The notes beneath the pieces were generated by a model. It was not told the DNA's origin. It saw only the letters and a list, made by a program, of their open reading frames with translations, and ran no database searches. Below are positions 63,116 to 64,000 of a stretch of DNA of 64,000 nucleotides, one piece after another. The stretch lies in contig NZ_JANADR010000003.1 in assembly GCF_024199925.1 (NCBI RefSeq), positions 62,001 to 126,000 of the forward strand. The letters run 5' to 3'. A program made the translations under genes and the position numbers. This stretch comes from Bradyrhizobium sp. CCGUVB1N3. Its GTDB lineage: Bacteria; Pseudomonadota; Alphaproteobacteria; Rhizobiales; Xanthobacteraceae. Numbering within the stretch: the stretch's first letter is position 1; each line of letters begins with the position of its first letter.

Positions 63116-63600
63116 GAAGAAGACGAGACGGAGTGTGCTCACCCTGATCGCCGCCGCCCAGCTTTGGTAGGTCCGCAATTCTACGGTCTGTGCGAATATG
63201 GGCCTGTTTGGAGGCACCCCAGCGCAGCTGGCTGACGCGCCGCCAGGGATCAAAGTTGTTACCCACGATCGTGCGGGACTGTCGCCCTATCCCGATCAAT
63301 CACCCCCTCCCGTTTTTGGCGCTGAGGTGGAGAACTTGCGACGATCTAGCTTCGGACGCGGGAGATTGGCGTGGACCCAGACAATTTCGATCCATTCGAT
63401 CCAGGTTGGCTGCAGGCGTACGACGCCATGTTGCAACAACAGGCAGAGCCGGCCGCGCCAGGAGCGGTAGACCAGGTCGCGCACGAGGACTCTGAGCAGC
63501 ACTTGGCCGAGGAGCACCAAGGCGGTGCTGCTCCCATCGCAGGGGGCCGCCCACCGCGCTCAAACCCTAACTATCCTCATCTGTCCGATAACGACGAGAA
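63116..63600 (+). repeat. Inverted duplicate of effector 5' region, copy B
   Basis: This is the plus-strand counterpart of 55277-55771. It covers the leader peptide-like MKKTRRSVLTLIAAAQLW (stop, 63113-63169), the 200-bp leader and the start of the effector frame. Identity is very high until about 63600, where the modules diverge. Confidence 0.8.
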
Positions 63601-64000
63601 CCTCATCAACTCGGCTCTTGAGGCCAAGGTTGGGCACAGGAAGCTGACAGAAGGAACAAAATACGTTTACGCTAACGCTCTTCGTAAATTGGGGAATCGC
63701 CTCGGGGAGCGGGGCCAAACGATTGGTGCACTCGATCATGATTCCCTGCTCGCTCACGCTAAAAATGTCTTTTCGAATGTCGGGCATTTTGCTTCCGCGT
63801 TGACGGTCCTTCGGAGGTATCGCGAGCCTGACACCCCACATAACAAACGTCGACGAATTGATGTCTCTGTGGGGGCTGCTCCCGTCGCAGGGGGGCCACC
63901 GCGTTCAAACCCTAACCATCCTCATCTGTCCGATAACGACCGGAACCTCATCCGCTTGGCTGTCGAGGCCGATGTTGCGTGCAAGCGTCTAACAGAAGGA
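63371..64000 (+). CDS. Second modular putative effector, 3' end outside window
   Basis: A GTG at 63371 opens a frame without stop to the right edge (210 codons visible). It begins VDPDNFDPFDPGWLQAYDAM like the effector on the other strand. One complete module is visible (SDNDENLINSALEAKV through LRRYREPDTP), followed by a basic cluster HNKRRRIDV at residues 157-165 that resembles a nuclear localisation signal. A second module then starts (VGAAPVAGGPPRSNP, SDNDRNLIRLAVEADV), 348 bp (116 codons) after the first. The visible protein has no signal peptide. I infer a host-nucleus-targeted effector of the Bradyrhizobium/XopD-like kind, which needs the missing C-terminus to confirm. Confidence 0.6.
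   Translation, partial: MDPDNFDPFDPGWLQAYDAMLQQQAEPAAPGAVDQVAHEDSEQHLAEEHQGGAAPIAGGRPPRSNPNYPHLSDNDENLINSALEAKVGHRKLTEGTKYVYANALRKLGNRLGERGQTIGALDHDSLLAHAKNVFSNVGHFASALTVLRRYREPDTPHNKRRRIDVSVGAAPVAGGPPRSNPNHPHLSDNDRNLIRLAVEADVACKRLTEG

Noticed and set aside
1..64000. CRISPR arrays, rRNA or tRNA genes
   Set aside because: No regularly spaced repeat array and no tRNA or rRNA sequence was recognised by reading; a dedicated scan (tRNAscan-SE, CRISPRCasFinder) was not possible.

Overview
The window looks like the backbone and accessory shell of a rhizobial (Bradyrhizobium-like) megaplasmid, or a plasmid integrated into a symbiosis island. This rests on a complete repABC replication/partition operon with its counter-transcribed RNA, a P-type mobilisation region, the high GC content, the rhizobial insertion-sequence flora (IS66, group II introns, IS91, a recombinase-in-trio element, Tn3 and IS3 families), and two copies of a modular putative host-targeted effector. 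The taxon is inferred from gene content; no rRNA or tRNA gene was recognised.

Region by region. (1) 1-4298: a UPF1-like SF1 helicase (5' end outside the window) with a 4-nt overlap to a two-HKD PLD nuclease, a likely anti-phage pair. (2) 4404-12565: mobilisation and replication. A frameshifted MOBP relaxase and mobC lie next to a candidate oriT with an RP4-like nick site. A stand-alone parAB pair is bracketed by two copies of a 16-bp palindrome. repABC follows with ctRNA, repC leader hairpin, repA operator and a parS-type site. (3) 12766-22044: a recombination and addiction block: a vapBC pair translationally coupled to a tyrosine recombinase, a tacAT (RHH/GNAT) toxin-antitoxin, a Tn5053/Tn7-like tniABQ set with broken tniQ, then DUF1403 and an orphan scpB. 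(4) 22045-25430: decayed sequence, an intact SAM methyltransferase and an ABC ATPase fragment. (5) 25521-36505: nested mobile DNA. An IS66 element (exact 8-bp duplication) sits inside a group II intron; a three-recombinase RIT element sits inside an internally deleted IS91 transposase; a broken IS630 follows. (6) 36840-44372: a DUF4041/GIY-YIG protein, a cold-shock protein, small orphan genes and prophage debris. (7) 44438-52893: a Tn3-family transposon carrying an IS5-type insertion, a decayed SRAP gene, an IS3 element, a HEPN-motif protein and a small exported protein. (8) 53003-64000: two inverted near-identical copies of the start of a modular effector gene (one complete with an OTU-like C-terminus, one running off the right edge with a visible basic NLS-like cluster) flank an IS66 element split by a second group II intron, an ISNCY-type element and gene fragments.

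How it fits together: repABC plus the extra parAB maintain the replicon, mobC/relaxase/oriT would allow transfer in trans (the relaxase looks broken), and the toxin-antitoxin modules add post-segregational stability. The helicase-PLD pair, the GIY-YIG protein and the HEPN protein are candidate defence genes. The rest is transposon traffic, with gene fragments (ligase, glycosyltransferase, ABC ATPase, SRAP, terminase) recording repeated insertion and deletion.
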